DNA from: Symbiodinium microadriaticum
Lineage: Eukaryota > Sar > Dinophyceae > Suessiales > Symbiodiniaceae
DNA: 64,000 bases
Reading direction: 5' to 3'
Assembly: GCA_001939145.1 (NCBI GenBank)
Contig: LSRX01000414.1
Span: forward strand, 354,752 to 418,751
The stretch's first letter is position 1. Every line of letters starts with the position of its first letter. The position numbers and the translations under genes are program-made. Below, piece by piece: positions 1 through 12,393 of the stretch. Under the pieces are notes generated by a model. It did not search any database and was not told the DNA's origin. It saw nothing but the letters and a program-made list of their open reading frames with translations.

Positions 1-1160
1 TGAGCAGAAAGAAGCACAGTGAAGTGAAATAAATTAAACACAACAGCAAACCGTCCATTTTTCGTTCATAGCTGGCTTATTAAGTTAAATAAAACAGAGC
101 GCGCATCATTCCTTTTTCTTTGCCTCAGTTTTTAATTCATTAAGCCACAGCCATTACTTGGGCTACGAGAGGATAGTCTCTGTGGAGCCCGGTTTATATG
201 GCCCAAAACCTTTTGTAGAGCAGGACTACTGAGTAGGAGGCTGGAGGAAGAACTCGATGTTCCCCATGAGTGCATATTGAACCCCCCCCATTAAACAAAA
301 AAACACTTCGAAATCCCAACCATGCTTCAGGGCAGCTCTATGCGAGGAAAGGCAACAACAGCAGCCAGGAAGCCAGGAGGTCCTTGATCAAGGCTCTGCT
401 TCTTTGACTTCTTGCCCTCAGCTTTGTTCCTCAGGGCTTGAAGCCTAAACCCCTCTTTCTAGGGGAGTTTTGGGGTCTTTGGAAGGGTGGCTTTACAAGA
501 GTGCCTTTAGGGGTTCGAGTTTTCATTGAAAGCTCAGAGGACTTAGTGAGGAGGTTTTAAGCAAGGCTAGCTTTGCAATACTAATCCTCCCACGTTGGTC
601 AGTCTGATGGTTTTGGAGAGCTTTGTTGGCCCGTTATTCCCGACGTAGGGGTATGAATACATACCGGACTGAACAACTACCTTAGGGGTTTACATATACC
701 ATACTAAAGACACAGTGACTATGATTAAGGGGAAACCAAGACCAAGTGTGGGTTTCCGAAAAAAGGGGACCCTAATATAGTACCCTAAACCCTAAATAGT
801 AGGATCCTTTATTATAAGAACCCCAAAATAAGGTAGCCCCTATTTTCGGAAACTCCCAAATGATCAGACCCCAAAGCGACCGTCGAGGGCTCTGGTCAGC
901 AGGAGACCGGGAGCAAACAGGGATGGCCCGGGGCACCCTCTGCACCAGTAGCCCAACTTGTTTTAGAGTTTGCTGCGGTTTCCTGCGGTTTAATAAGGGG
1001 TGGTTAGAGGGCTTAGTAAGTTGCTTCGGGGTACATAATATGATTTATCAACATCTCATTTTTCACATTCAGGGTTTTCGTCTCGGTTCAGGGGTCCAAG
1101 GCGGCAAGACCTATCGGAACCCTGGCCGTTTCAACGATCGAACTTGACATACTTCCGACT
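1..1160. other. No gene recognised
   Basis: Stop-rich in all frames. It holds one family I MITE (748-858) and scattered GGGTTTAGG words. The 95-codon ORF at 860-1147 has no coding character. Confidence 0.5.
748..858. mobile_element. MITE family I, copy 1 (one extra telomeric heptamer)
   Basis: Inverted ends GGGTTTCCGAAAA.../...TTTTCGGAAACTCCC. The core is shared with the other copies (ATATAGTACCCTAA, GTAGGATCC, ATTATAAG). At 782-795 it reads ACCCTAAACCCTAAATAG where other copies have ACCCTAAATAG, one extra telomeric heptamer. Confidence 0.7.
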
Positions 1161-3800
1161 TTGATCGCCAAGGTCTTCCAACCAAGGACTACGTAGCCTC
1201 AATACCCATCCCAATCATGCAGCACAGTCTACGCAAAGCTCCGAAGAGGTTGCCGGTTGCAACTAACGCTTCGGAGCCAAAGGTACAGAAATGACAAAGC
1301 ACCGCCAGCGCAAGCTTTCCTCAGGCGATACGTGGCTTTGCATCGTCTTTGTGAACTCCCCAAGTGTTTCAAGTTCTAGAGACGGGCTTCAGTGTCCCGT
1401 AGGCCTTCGTGAGTTCTCCCGGGTTCCATACATCCGAAACGACGGGAAAGCACGCACAAAGGCCGACTCTGAAGTCAGTTGCTTCTGCTTTGCAAAGCTG
1501 AATAAGCATGGAGAGTCGAAGTGAGCGAAAGGGGGCTGTTCCATACTTCATGGGGCATCACAACACTTAACTAAACCATGCCGTTGGAAAACAGAGTTCG
1601 CACGACCTTTAGTTCAAACACCTGAATATTCTTATGAGCTTGAAACCGGCATTTAAACAGCCAAATCGGCTAAGAAGCATCAGAAGGAACAGCTGCCTCC
1701 CTTTGCCCTCGCCACTCTGGCTCTGACGCCTGAACCCGAAAGACCAACCACGAAAGCTCCAGGATACTTAGGGTACCCCGTCAGTTCTGAGGATTTTTTA
1801 GGGTTTTTGGGTTAGGTTTGGGGTGCGTTTGGGGGTGTAAGTCTTAGAGTCTTTCGGATTCGAAGGGCCAGGATCTGATGAATTTGGAGTGGTAGTCTCC
1901 AGGTTTGCCAGTAAGGGTCCATCGGCTCAAGCAGAGGGATTCCGAATGTTGTAGGGGCCTTAATCACTAGAGTAGGGTTTTGGGCTCCTTTACAGTATAG
2001 TTATAACAAGGAACCTTAACAGTAATATTGGTAATTATTCAAGCTTCTATATTAGGGTTTCGGATCTGAAAGGCCCTAAAATGAGGCACAGAGAGTAGGA
2101 CCCAGCTCGCAGGCCTGCCCAACAAGATTTCTCTCAGTCTATCGCACCTCCCCCCCCCACACTCCTAAAGCTTAGAAAGCTCTTAGAAAGAATGAAGGCA
2201 AGGGTCATGTAGGGCTTGGAGTCCATCAAGAAATGATCTCCGACGACCTGTCGAGTGTGAGGGTGACTGGTATTTGGGCATAGAAGCAATCGGAAACTCC
2301 ACGGTCATATGTGTTGAGCGAGACTGCTGGCTTCAGGGTGGACAATGTACTCCAATGAAAAGCTGAAGTGCATTTAGGATGATTCGTGCTGGGATTGGCC
2401 ATTACCTTAGAAAGCCTTGGGCGGGGTAATGAAATTCCAACTTTCTGGCTACTTTTGGACTTGGGATGAGGGCATTGAGACTGCCAGGGCTTACGGTCAG
2501 GACATGCAGGTTCAAGGAATTGTAGGCTGGGTTTAGGGCTTAAGTTTTCGGGGTACTGGGCATAAACCCCATCCTCACAAAACCCTTCCAACCCCCGCCT
2601 ACAACCTCAGTAACACACAAATGCAAACAACCAGCCCTGCAAACACTTTCTGAAGATGGGCTGATTTATGGGCATCAGTTCTTGCCAAGGTTTAAGACCT
2701 AGTTTGGCACCTCGGTCTTCATGTTTGAATTACGCAGGACCCCGGGAGTAGTTCCACACAGAAGCGCAAGGTGGTAAAGGCCCCACAATCCTTATCAAGT
2801 TAAACGTTAAGTTTACTAATACCAGTCAGTCCCGCAGATTTCGATGTGAAGCCCATGAAAGACCGATACGAGTATGGCTCTTGTTGTGGTTGGTATTACT
2901 ATGTCTGACGAAAATGTTTGCTCGTGGGGCTACACATATTTTACTATTCGTATTACCATGCGGATGATGATTGTTGTCAGAATCAGTAAGGATCAACCCC
3001 TAAGTGTGAACCCATTCACGTCGCCTTCAACACAGCTGCTCGCAGCTCCCACCATTCCGGCGTCGCATGCAGGATGGCCTTAACTCAAAAACATCATGCA
3101 CCCGACCATGCACCCGTCGAAAACCTGAATTCGCTGACAAACTCCTAGGCCAAATTTCAGGCGGCAGCTCTCACAGGCTCTAGGCTGCAGCGACCAAGCA
3201 TTCAGGGTACGCGTATGGCGTGGCTCATTAGGTTGGAACATGGCTGGGGGTCGAGAGTCCAGACTCCGAGCTCTACATTCTAAGTAGGGTTTAGGGTTTA
3301 GGGTTTTTAGGAACCCTAAGGGGTTTCATACTCTGAACCCGGTAAGAATCCATGACATGGATCTGCAGGATCTGATTGGGACTGGCATCTCTATCGTGCC
3401 CGAAGCTCGACCCTACATCCACAGGCTGGTTCCAATCTCACCCTAATCTCTCCCAAGGCCAAAGGTGAACCTTGGTTAGCAAGAACATCTGGCGGCCAAA
3501 ACGAGACAACCACAACCTTCGCCAACAAAAAAAAGAAAGAAAACCGAAAGTCGCAGGGCCGCGCCAGGGCCAGGGCCCTCTTAGACTCTTTGCCTACCCA
3601 AATCCAGACATCTTCGACTTCAATTCCGCGATCCCTGTTTACGGTTTAAGTTTCAAGAGTTCTGTTCCCGGGGATGCAAGAAGAAGAAGAAGCAGGGCCT
3701 GGGTAGTCCATCAACCAGGCCGTGCAGATATCTGCTTCCACAAACCGAAACCCCCATTGTTTTTTTAGCAACAGTCATCTTCAGCTGTGTTCTGGGGACA
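1160..3800. other. Mostly repeats; weak exon hints only
   Basis: A plus-strand frame at about 1170-1290 (GLPTKDYVASIPIPIMQHS) and the ORF at 1291-1524 have mild coding character without convincing splice sites. The rest is telomere-like words and one family VII element. Confidence 0.4.
1953..2053. mobile_element. Dispersed element family VII, copy 1
   Basis: About 100 bp with motifs GGGGCCTTAATCA, GGGTTTTGGGCTCC, TATAACAAGGAACC and GGTAATTATT. Related copies are at 10384-10482 (inverted), 22703-22802, 38552-38649, 49362-49449, 56454-56560 and 61887-61982. The arms are weakly inverted. Confidence 0.6.
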
Positions 3801-3823
3801 AGCTTCTTGCAGTGAGAACTTAC

Positions 3824-3995
3824 CACCACCAAGTACGATGAAAGCACCAACAGCAACAAGAACCCCAAAACCCCAGCCCCTTAGCCCTACCTCCACTCTT
3901 CAATGCAGCTCTTTTCATGGTCAGCTTGTTCGGTCGTTGGAATCGTACCATCCAATGCAAGGTAGCCCCAGATGTAGCAACGAACTACTTGACTA
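3824..3995 (-). CDS. Candidate exon(s), acidic segment and Gly/Val helix
   Basis: One frame reads YIWGYLALDGTIPTTEQADH to a GTAGGG donor at 3890. A second, downstream, reads GVLVAVGAFIVLGG to a perfect GTAAGT donor at 3823. The gap between the two is too short for a normal intron, so at most one use is likely. Confidence 0.25.
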
Positions 3996-6334
3996 TACGT
4001 AGTAAGGAAGCCTGCAGCCCTAACCCTCAATCCTGAAACCCTGGATGACAAGACATTTTATCCGCGACCTGCCGTCATCAACAACGTAGATCCCTGATAA
4101 ATATCACCCTCTTACGGCAACAAGGCATTCTCACAGAACTCCGAATAAATAATACGACCCTGAAAGACAGGAAGTCTGAACCCAAAATCCTGAAATCAGG
4201 GGTCACTACACCTGAAACACCACTCGGGCAAAGCACCGGCTGTCCCAAAGCTAACGCTAGTGCCTCCACACCTTGCGCAGGGCACAGGAAGACGTAAAAC
4301 AGGATACAGAGTAAGGCAGCAAGCAGGGGCCATGTTGAAAATGACCATGTTCAATCCTTATTGGGTTTTGTTATAACAAAATCTAACATTGTAACCAACA
4401 AGTACTTGACAAGTACCCAGGAATGTTTCCCGACCTTACAGTCAGGCCTTTATAGGTTCATAGGCTTCTGGTTGACTGCTGAAGCTCCAAGGGGTTTAGG
4501 CATATAGGGTCGGAGTTTAAGGCTTTCAGGGCTCAGGTTTATGGCTTAGGGTCGAATGTAAATTCCGAAAGAGTTCGTCCAGACTAGCTTATATACGGGG
4601 CTGAAAGCCTCAAAAGATAAGAAGCGAGGAAAAGGGAACTATGATTATTCCTCTTCTTACCAATAATATCACGCATCATCCCGATGCTCTCCCACACCGC
4701 TTGTGACACTTGGTTGCAGGCTTTCCAGTCTAAGGCTGATCGTCCTAGGCCTATGAGGGCCTGTGGCTGTTAGCTTTGGTCTAGCGTTGGCTTGATTTGG
4801 TAGGGTTCCTCGAGTTTTGGTGCTACGGTTCAGAGATCAAGCAGTCAGCTGCCAAGCTTTGAGCAAAGTCCTCACCCCAAAATTTTTAGGGGACATTGGT
4901 CATGGAAGTTCTTGCGTTGCTCTTACGAGAAAGTCTGACACATTGATGGGTCTTTCTTTCGGCTCTGCAAAGGAACGGCTTCAAGTCATCGAAAAGCCAA
5001 GCTCCGCAACTCGGTGCTCGCGATCTACAACCACAGATGGCTATGGGGGACCAGGGATTCGGGATCTAAGCATGCCGCAAACCCATAAGCCAACGGTGAG
5101 CGTGTCCTTAAGCGGAGTGTTTGCTTTACCTCCTTCATTGCTCGACTGGGTTTAGGGTTGAAGCTTGGCAAACCTAAGCATGAAGCCTGACTTGCCCAAA
5201 CACCTATAAAACCCTGGCCGCATTTGGCCTGAAGCATGAATGAAGCCCAGAAACAGATGGAGGATGCTTTACTTCTTGACGGTTCATAGTCTGACAGAGA
5301 GTGGATGGGTTTAGGACTTGGGCGGCTGGGGTTTATCGCCGAGGTTTGATGCGTTTAGGGATTGGGAGCCTCGGTAATTCAAACGGGGGGGATATAGGGT
5401 TGGTCAGGGCTTCGCTTCAGCTAGCTTGTAGAATTGGAACTTCAATCACTCAGGAAGCCACAGCCCTAAACCCCCCCTGACTTTCTCTCCCTAAAACCCC
5501 GAAACCCTAAACCCCTAAACCTCCAAAATGCGAATCCCCCACGCAACAGAAGTGTACTTCGAACAGCTTGCGACTGCCACCCAGCCGCAGGAAGGGGCTG
5601 CCTTCTGAAGCTGGTGGCTTAGGTCGGTACAGTCGTGCCAGTTGACCTCTGAAAGAGCTCTAAGTGGGGGTTTGGGGTTTAGGGTTTAGGGATATACCTC
5701 AACGCTAAAGCCTAAACCCTGTAGGCTAGCAGGGGGTGCAATGGCTTTGGGTGTAAAGCTTAAACCCTACACCCTATAGGCTAGCAGTATAATGGCTTAG
5801 GGTGTTGCAGAAAGGGGTCGGAATCGAATATCACTGTGGCTTTAGGGGTTCGGCTTCGGGTTTAGGGTCAAGAGAAACATGCAATCATGTCGCAATCACT
5901 GGGGTTCAAAACTCGCGTCTTCAGGCATCAGAGTGTCAGAAAGGGTCATGTGCGGACATGGAACGCATGATCTCTGAAGGGTCTGAAGGAATTTCTGTTG
6001 AGGTCTAGGTTTGCTTTGGGTTGGAGACGTCGGCTGCTACTTTTGAAGCCTCCCAGCTGCTTTGTGAAAAAAAAACCTGTCTAAGACTGCACGGGCAGCT
6101 GGAAGCCCAGGAGTTAAGTACCCGAAAAGGAGGTTTAGGCTTTTGGGCTTAGGGTTTAGGGGTTTAGGAGTTTAGGGTTGTACTATCCGTACAGTACTCA
6201 AAACCATCCTGTGTCTTTTGATTGGTTCAGCCGTCGAAGTCTTGGCACTGGCCACTTCGGACGCAACAAAGCGAGCCGTCAAACCTTTCATGATCGAAGA
6301 TCTTAACCGTTTGCAAGGGAAAAGACAAAGAGCT

Positions 6335-6560
6335 AGATGGATAAATCGCTACGTATAGATATGGATCGATAGAAACATCGACAGCTCGACAGGCGGACAC
6401 GTGGATTCACAGATCGATAGACCGATCGATGAATCGCTTGGTCGGTGGATAGATAATGATGGACAAATAGATGGACAAACACACCGGTGGCCAGTAGCAA
6501 ATAGAAAGAGAAACACAAAGGGAGATCGAAGGATGGGTAACGGCTAGATAGATCGAGAAA
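6335..6560. repeat. Degenerate GATA/GATCGATA-rich tract
   Basis: About 220 bp dominated by GATAGAT, GATCGAT and GGATAGAT words without a fixed period; probably an old microsatellite. Confidence 0.6.
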
Positions 6561-7102
6561 AGGATCGCTTCCGAGACATGCGCATAGATGTATAAATTTT
6601 AGCAGCTTTAGCACACGGAAGAACATTCCTGAAGCCTGCGCCTTGCAAACCCCCCAGGCCCTGTTGTGCAGGTGCTCGCCAGCGTGAACGGGTCTGAGGC
6701 GGCTACCGTCAGCTCCAACGAAGATTCGTCCTGAGATACGACCATGCGGCGTTGCTCAAAACTCGAACTTTCTCCAGGCCGAAACAGCAAATCTACGAGT
6801 AAGGGTGCTTATGTTCAGACCCCGGGTGTAGAGCTAGAAGAGAGCCGTGGCACCTCGCTCCTGAAAATGTGCCAGATAAGATCTCAGCAAGAGCACCGAG
6901 TCTTTTTTAATAGGGCTGAAACCTTCATCTTGCAATCGACACGTTCTGTATCGGTGTAGAGTTGCTCGACGTCATGTTTCATTGAAAGCGCATGCCGCCT
7001 ACCGGAACTCCACAACCCTGAGGCCCCAGGTCCTTCCTTTTGCACCACCCCCAAACGGCTAATCCCCGACACAACGGGAGCTCGTCAGGTTTGTGGACTT
7101 GG

Positions 7103-7155
7103 GGTTTAGGGGTTTATAGGGTTTAGGGTTTAGGGTTTGGGGTTTAGGGTTTCGG
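7103..7155. repeat. Telomere-like array (TTTAGGG)
   Basis: A run of GGGTTTAGGG-type units with occasional GGGG and TTGGGG variants. Interstitial, not a chromosome end, because ordinary sequence flanks it on both sides. Confidence 0.8.
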
Positions 7156-8599
7156 TTATTTCTTGAAGTGCGCTGGGTTCCGGGTTCAGGGCTTCGGGCT
7201 TCGGGCTTGGGCCTCGGTGTGGGATGCGGAAACTATACGGAGGCAACGAAAGACCCTGGCTCTTTGTTGGATCCTTCTAAGAAGCGCCTCTCTAGTCCCC
7301 AAGTGGAGCCCATGACGAAGATGCATTAAGCAACAACTCCAAAACCCGATTTAATGTATGCCTTATGTATTCTAAAAATTCTTACTCGGTGAAATCTTGA
7401 GATGCCACAAAACCCATATTCCTTAATTGCCACGGTGCCCAACATTTTTTGAGATAGGTAGCGAAGTAGACCCACAAGTGGAGCCCCAAGCCCAAAACCA
7501 ACCCCTCTGTGTTCGTGGCTGGCCGCCTTACTTGCGGAGGAGACCTCAAAGCGAAGCTGCCTGGCCTGGTCAAAGGCCAGAAACTTCGCTCTCCCCAAAT
7601 ATAGTACGGCACCCTTAACTATGAGAAGGGGACCCTAAAAGGGACCCTAATTTAGAGAGCTACCCATACGAACTTATGAGGTGTAAGGCTTCGGGTTGAC
7701 AAGGCTTGAAGCTTTAGTGATTGCTGTGTTTCTTTCGAGAGTTTTGGGGTCGAAGGTTTCCTGTGTGATGTAATGCAGGATCCGGAAAACGCTTTTAGTC
7801 TTGGGCTTAGGGCCTTTCGAGTTTATGTTTATAGCTTTGGGCAACAGTTTTCCCAGGGCTGCCTTACAAAAGACACCAGGAAGACAAACAAAGGCGGGCC
7901 TTCCAAGACTTGTAAGCGTTGACAATAAACCCGCATATCCTAACACCCGGTCAAGGAGCCCAAAATCTACCCTATCCCAACACCTAAATGTGAGGGCCTT
8001 AACTCTACTACATCCGATATACTAGAAATTCTGCGGTTTTGTGGCGGGCAACGCAGGGAGGGACTGGCTTGCTTCATGGCGCGGCTTTGGGGCGAAATGG
8101 GCAATGAAGCGAGGGAACGCTATACTTTCTGTAAGGACTATGACTATATATTATTTTCATATATATATATATATTATATACATATATACACATAGTTGTT
8201 ACCTGACTGTTAAGAGGGCTTTTTTTAGCGACTGGCTACTAGGTATTCGGATCTCTAAGAACCACGACCTCCTTGACCTTCCTCGTATCAAGCGTTCCCA
8301 GAGAAAACCCGAAGCCACCCTATTCCAAGCGGTCACTCAGATAACCGTTGTGAAATTGCATATAGGGTAGGGTGTCGGGTGTAGGGTTTAAGCTCTCTAG
8401 GCTCCTTGAAGTCAGATAGAATTCAAGCTCAAAGGGTCTTTAAGACTAAGATTCGGGACTGCAGGAACTTATTTTTTTGGCACGCCAGCAATCCCAGGCA
8501 CAGCCCCAAGAAGCCCCAGAGGGTTAACTAGGCAGGATGCATAGTGCAACCTTTCGGGGCCGATAAAGATTGTCATTGTTTTGCGCCTATGTGCCAGCC

Positions 8600-8690
8600 T
8601 AAGGTATCTTCGAAGAGATATACTGCAGAGTCCAGAAGAAGAAGGCAGCGAGGCCCAGAATACTTTCACGGTCCTCTTCGTCTTGAGGAT
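8600..8690 (-). CDS. Candidate exon, acidic lead then membrane helix
   Basis: After CACAAG|A the frame reads DPQDEEDRES followed by the helix ILGLAAFFFWTLQYI. Another minus frame is open over the same DNA (8469-8669). No clear donor was found, so the right boundary is arbitrary. It may belong to the 11-12 kb gene. Confidence 0.25.
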
Positions 8691-8985
8691 CTTGTGGTTC
8701 CGGTGTAGGTTCTAGGGTCTAGGAATTTACACATTGCACACGCCACCATAGGCCTCCAGCTGCCGAGGGGGCCGATGTTTGCCACGAGCGAGCTCCTACG
8801 AGGGGCTGGCAAGAAGTAAACTCTAGGACTCTAAGAACCCAACTTGGGGTGTAGGGCTACCTATACGGCAGGTTGTTGAGTCTGAGGTACTTTAAAGTTT
8901 AACATCGGGTTCAGGGAACCGTAAGCCACTCGATAGGCATCTATAGGCTCATAGGACTCTTTGCATGTTAGAGCGACCTGCATAG

Positions 8986-8986
8986 A

Positions 8987-9018
<32 letters not shown>
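8986..9018. repeat. (GA)n microsatellite
   Basis: About 16 GA dinucleotides. Confidence 0.95.
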
Positions 9019-9021
<3 letters not shown>

Positions 9022-10383
9022 CACACTCAAACCTTCCATGCTCAATGTCTGCCGCTTTGGGAGGGTCCAATTTTCAGGGCATCCTCCAGCATGAAGTTGA
9101 CATTGGCATCCAATCGCTCGGCCTGAGCAGTGAAAGAAGGGCCGGGTAAAGGCATAGGATGAAGGTCACTGGTTGCTCCGGCCGCGAGAAGAAGAGAACG
9201 TTAGCTGATCAGCAGAAGCAGCAAAAAACAACAAACAGTAAGCTGAGCCCCTGTATTTTCTGGCTAACACACTGAAGGCGACGAAACCATGAGTTTAGGA
9301 GTTTAAAGTTTCGTGGTTTTGGGTTGCCATATGTGAGACCTTGTCCTCAAAGAGACGTTGCCGTCCGGGTCACAGCGGAAAGGCTGCGCACCGCGACGAC
9401 TGCGACGCGCCGGCCCGCCTTTCAGTCTAAGATGTGCGGCACAGGCTTTAGGGCTTGGCGTTTGCCGTGCTTATGGGCTCTACTAGGTGTTTTTCGGAGT
9501 TGGAAGCCTTGCAACGGTGGCTAGAAAAGGTTTCGTAGAAGCTTGCAGGGTTCAGGGGGTTGTATCACCCCCAGCAAGACCAAGGTCTGTGCACCCAACT
9601 CATCACTGAGTGTTCAAGGGGTATACCGTGACTACTTTGCTACTCTACTGCAAGGTCTGGGGCTGTTCCCGTCCCGCAAACTCTCTCCCCAGTCCGCTCC
9701 TACCGACCCTAAACCCCGTCAACCCTGTTTTGCACTACACTCAACACCCGGAACCAGCCTCCTGCCCATCTGCCAAGGGAAAGCCGTCAACTGCTGCAAA
9801 CCTGGGACGCCAAGATTCGCTGAGCCTACAAGGAAGGTGTATTGTATCTACGGCAGGCCCTGAAGGCTCTTCAACTCCGATGAGGCACTTGCTTCATGAC
9901 TACAGCGGGCCCTTCGGACGCACCAAGCCGTTAAACCACCCAAACTTCGGCCCCTCACAATCCCCGGAAGGCCTAGTTACCTAAATGCCGAGTCACCCGG
10001 TCTCAGAAGCTACAGTGGGTCCTAATTAAGATTAGGCTTGGACCCGACCCTCAATGCTGAATTTCGCAGCCGACGGTTTGAGACTTGAAGAAACTTTTTC
10101 ACGCACAGTGGGAAGAAGATCACAGTGACAAGCATGGCAGTAATGCTAGTAACACTGTCACTTGTATCACTAGCAGTATGAGTTATCAGCTCGTAACAAC
10201 GATCGCAGCCACTGTGTGCAAGTTGTATGCTGTTCTTGAAAGGGTTGTTGACGATTGGCTTCCTTCGGCATGACAGCTTCAAGGATGTCGAGTATAACTG
10301 CAAGTTGGTACGGATTTGGCAACCCGAATCCTGAAACGACCAACCCCGACAGGCACAAAGCTTCTCTTTGGGGCGTAATGTAC

Positions 10384-10482
10384 GGGGCCTAAATGAGTAA
10401 GTACCAATACTATTTTGGGGTTTCCTTATAATTATAGTATATTGGGCCCCAACACCCTACTGTAATTATTCAGACCCCTATA
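10384..10482. mobile_element. Dispersed element family VII, copy 2, inverted
   Basis: The reverse complement shares ATAATTACAGTAGGG and ATAATTATAAGGAAACCCC with the family. Confidence 0.5.
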
Positions 10483-10532
10483 TTATGGTGTAAGTGTATG
10501 GCTGGGGACACCATCCTTACTGGAAAACATCC

Positions 10533-10693
10533 CAGAGGCTCCAAAACCCCTTAATTAAGGAAGAACCCTTAAACCATATTAGGGATCCTAGCCTCAAATC
10601 ATACTAGGGGTCCTGGCCTTAAACCATATTAGGGATCCTATGGTTGTTTAAGGTATATTCCTTAATTAAGTTAAGGGGTTGTTGGAGTCTCTG
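10533..10693. mobile_element. MITE family VI, copy 1
   Basis: Ends CAGAGGCTCCAAAACCCCTT and TTGTTGGAGTCTCTG, each carrying TTAATTAA. The interior has three repeats of AAACCATATTAGGGATCCTA type. Confidence 0.65.
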
Positions 10694-11037
10694 AGATGCC
10701 ATGAGTCCCGCGGTTTAGGGGACTTCAGGCATGGCTTCCAGCTAAAACCCCCGTTACAGTAAGGGATACGGCAGGGGACTACTGCGAGGATGTTGGCGGC
10801 GGCCCGCGAAGAGTCTGAAAGGGAATCGGCCCTCAAACCGACTTGGAGTACTCTGAAAACATCAGTGTGACATCCCTAACTAAACCCTAATCCCTAAAGC
10901 CTAGATCAACCCTAATCCCTAAGCTTCAGAACTCCTCCCTCTTGCCAGGATCGAGAGGCAGCAGTCGAGGCAATCTTCGGACTAGCTCCTCCTGAGGCTT
11001 TGAGGGTTAGGTTTTAGGTTTAGGGTTTGGGGTCTAC

Positions 11038-12126
11038 AAGGTTGATGACGGTCACTGTTACATTCACACCGAACAGCACTGTTCCTACTGTTGTTGCGGC
11101 GGCGAAGACAATGGACATGTCGAGGATGTCAGCCCCCGACGAAAATGCCCTGCTTTTTTTCGAGCCAGAATATTCGGATCCCAAGTCAGGAGAACCATAC
11201 CTGTGAACGAATCTAAACCCTAAACCCCAAGTCAACAGCTTCCACTCCTCCGCTTCCCAAGAACTCCAGACTCTCAGCTGCCCACCGAACTTCCCGAAAG
11301 GCGAACGAAGCCAAAACTCACACCCAAACCCAGAAGGCTAGACTTAGACCTAAACCCAAAACCCAAAACCCAAACCACCCCAAACTCCCTAAAGCCAAAC
11401 CCCCCGAAACCCGAAACGGAGCCCCACCTTCGACCCTGAGGGTCTTCCAGAATCCGGCTCTTTAGACCCTAAGTGGCCTTAGGGTTCAGGGAAGCCTAAA
11501 CCCCTATAAACCCTAAACGGACCCTCATACACGGAAGTCCATCCCCCCTGACCTCTGGCGCTACAGCTCGGGGTCTCGGGCTTTTTTTTTTTTTTCGCAC
11601 TTGGGGTTTTGAGAAGGGGCCATGCAAGTCTTCTCTGCATCCCAACTTGATCGAAAAATCCCCTTCGTCGGGGTTGAGGACGAAACTTGAACCCCACCCC
11701 GCCTGCGCAGCCACGCGTAGACCCTGGAGAGCAGCTTCGGTCCGTTGCGTTCGACTTCGGATCTAGGGTCTCGCTGGGAGGCATAGCAGTCCTACAGTTA
11801 AGTTGCTCTAGGCTTCCAGGGACCTAATTATTGGGTCCTTAAGGGCTCTAGGGCCCTAACTATAGGGTCCTTGGAAGCATAGGGTAACAGTTCCAACTTT
11901 ACATCCGATCGGCGTAATGGCCTCAAGCATCGGGCTGTCCCTCTATATCCCTGCTATCTTGCTACTGCAGTTGTCTTTCGCTTGCAAGGTGGCAAAGCTT
12001 GAAGACCCCTGGGCTCTTGGAAGTTCAGCGCGACAGGATTCAAGGCAAAACGAAAATTGGGACTTACAATTGCTGCCCTCTTGTGATACGCGAAGCATCC
12101 AGCATGAAATCAAACGCTACTGCTGT
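11038..12126 (-). CDS. Two linked exons with a membrane segment
   Basis: Exon 12126-12068 (59 nt; donor GTAAGT, phase 2) reads TAVAFDFMLDASRITRGQQ. Exon 11200-11038 (163 nt, phase 2 in, 0 out; acceptor TTCACAG|G, donor GTAGAC) begins YGSPDLGSEYSGSKKSRAF. It ends in a helix within IVFAAATTVGTVLFGVNVTV. A further candidate at about 10130-10090 encodes another hydrophobic run (AMLVTVIFFPLCV) but is not phase-linked. It may be a multi-pass membrane protein extending to 8.6 kb. Confidence 0.45.
11813..11876. repeat. Short palindromic element
   Basis: TTCCAGGGACCTAATTATTG and CTATAGGGTCCTTGGAA form a hairpin around TAAGGGCTCTAGGGCCC. The layout resembles family V but the ends differ. Confidence 0.45.
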
Positions 12127-12292
12127 CTGCGCAGCTAGCGTTGGCTTTCGGCAGACGGCCGTTGTAGGGCTTACGAGCTCCTGAAGCCATAAGTGACATG
12201 CATCTTGAACCGGGAACATTTGCTCATCCTGCAACGTAACACCCTACTTGTAGTCACAAACGTACTAGTACTTCTTCAAACCTTGCCCACAC

Positions 12293-12393
12293 CCAAAGGC
12301 TCCATGTACCTATATAGTATATACTTAGACCGTAAAGTACCTATATAGGAACCCCTCTAAAGCCTAAGTATATACTATGCATGGAGCCTTTGG
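12293..12393. mobile_element. MITE family III, copy 1
   Basis: Perfect ends CCAAAGGCTCCATG/CATGGAGCCTTTGG, with inner arms (TATAGTATATACTTA/TAAGTATATACTA) extending the hairpin over most of its 101 bp. Confidence 0.75.

Larger units (their letters stand above)
4000..8590. other. Repeat-rich stretch without a confident gene
   Basis: Contains the 112-codon ORF at 4817-5155, an open frame at about 6195-6330 (LKTILCLLIGSAVEVLALAT) and one at 6608-6790 on the minus strand. None has paired splice sites. Telomere-like runs recur at 5470, 5660, 6140 and 7100. Confidence 0.4.
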
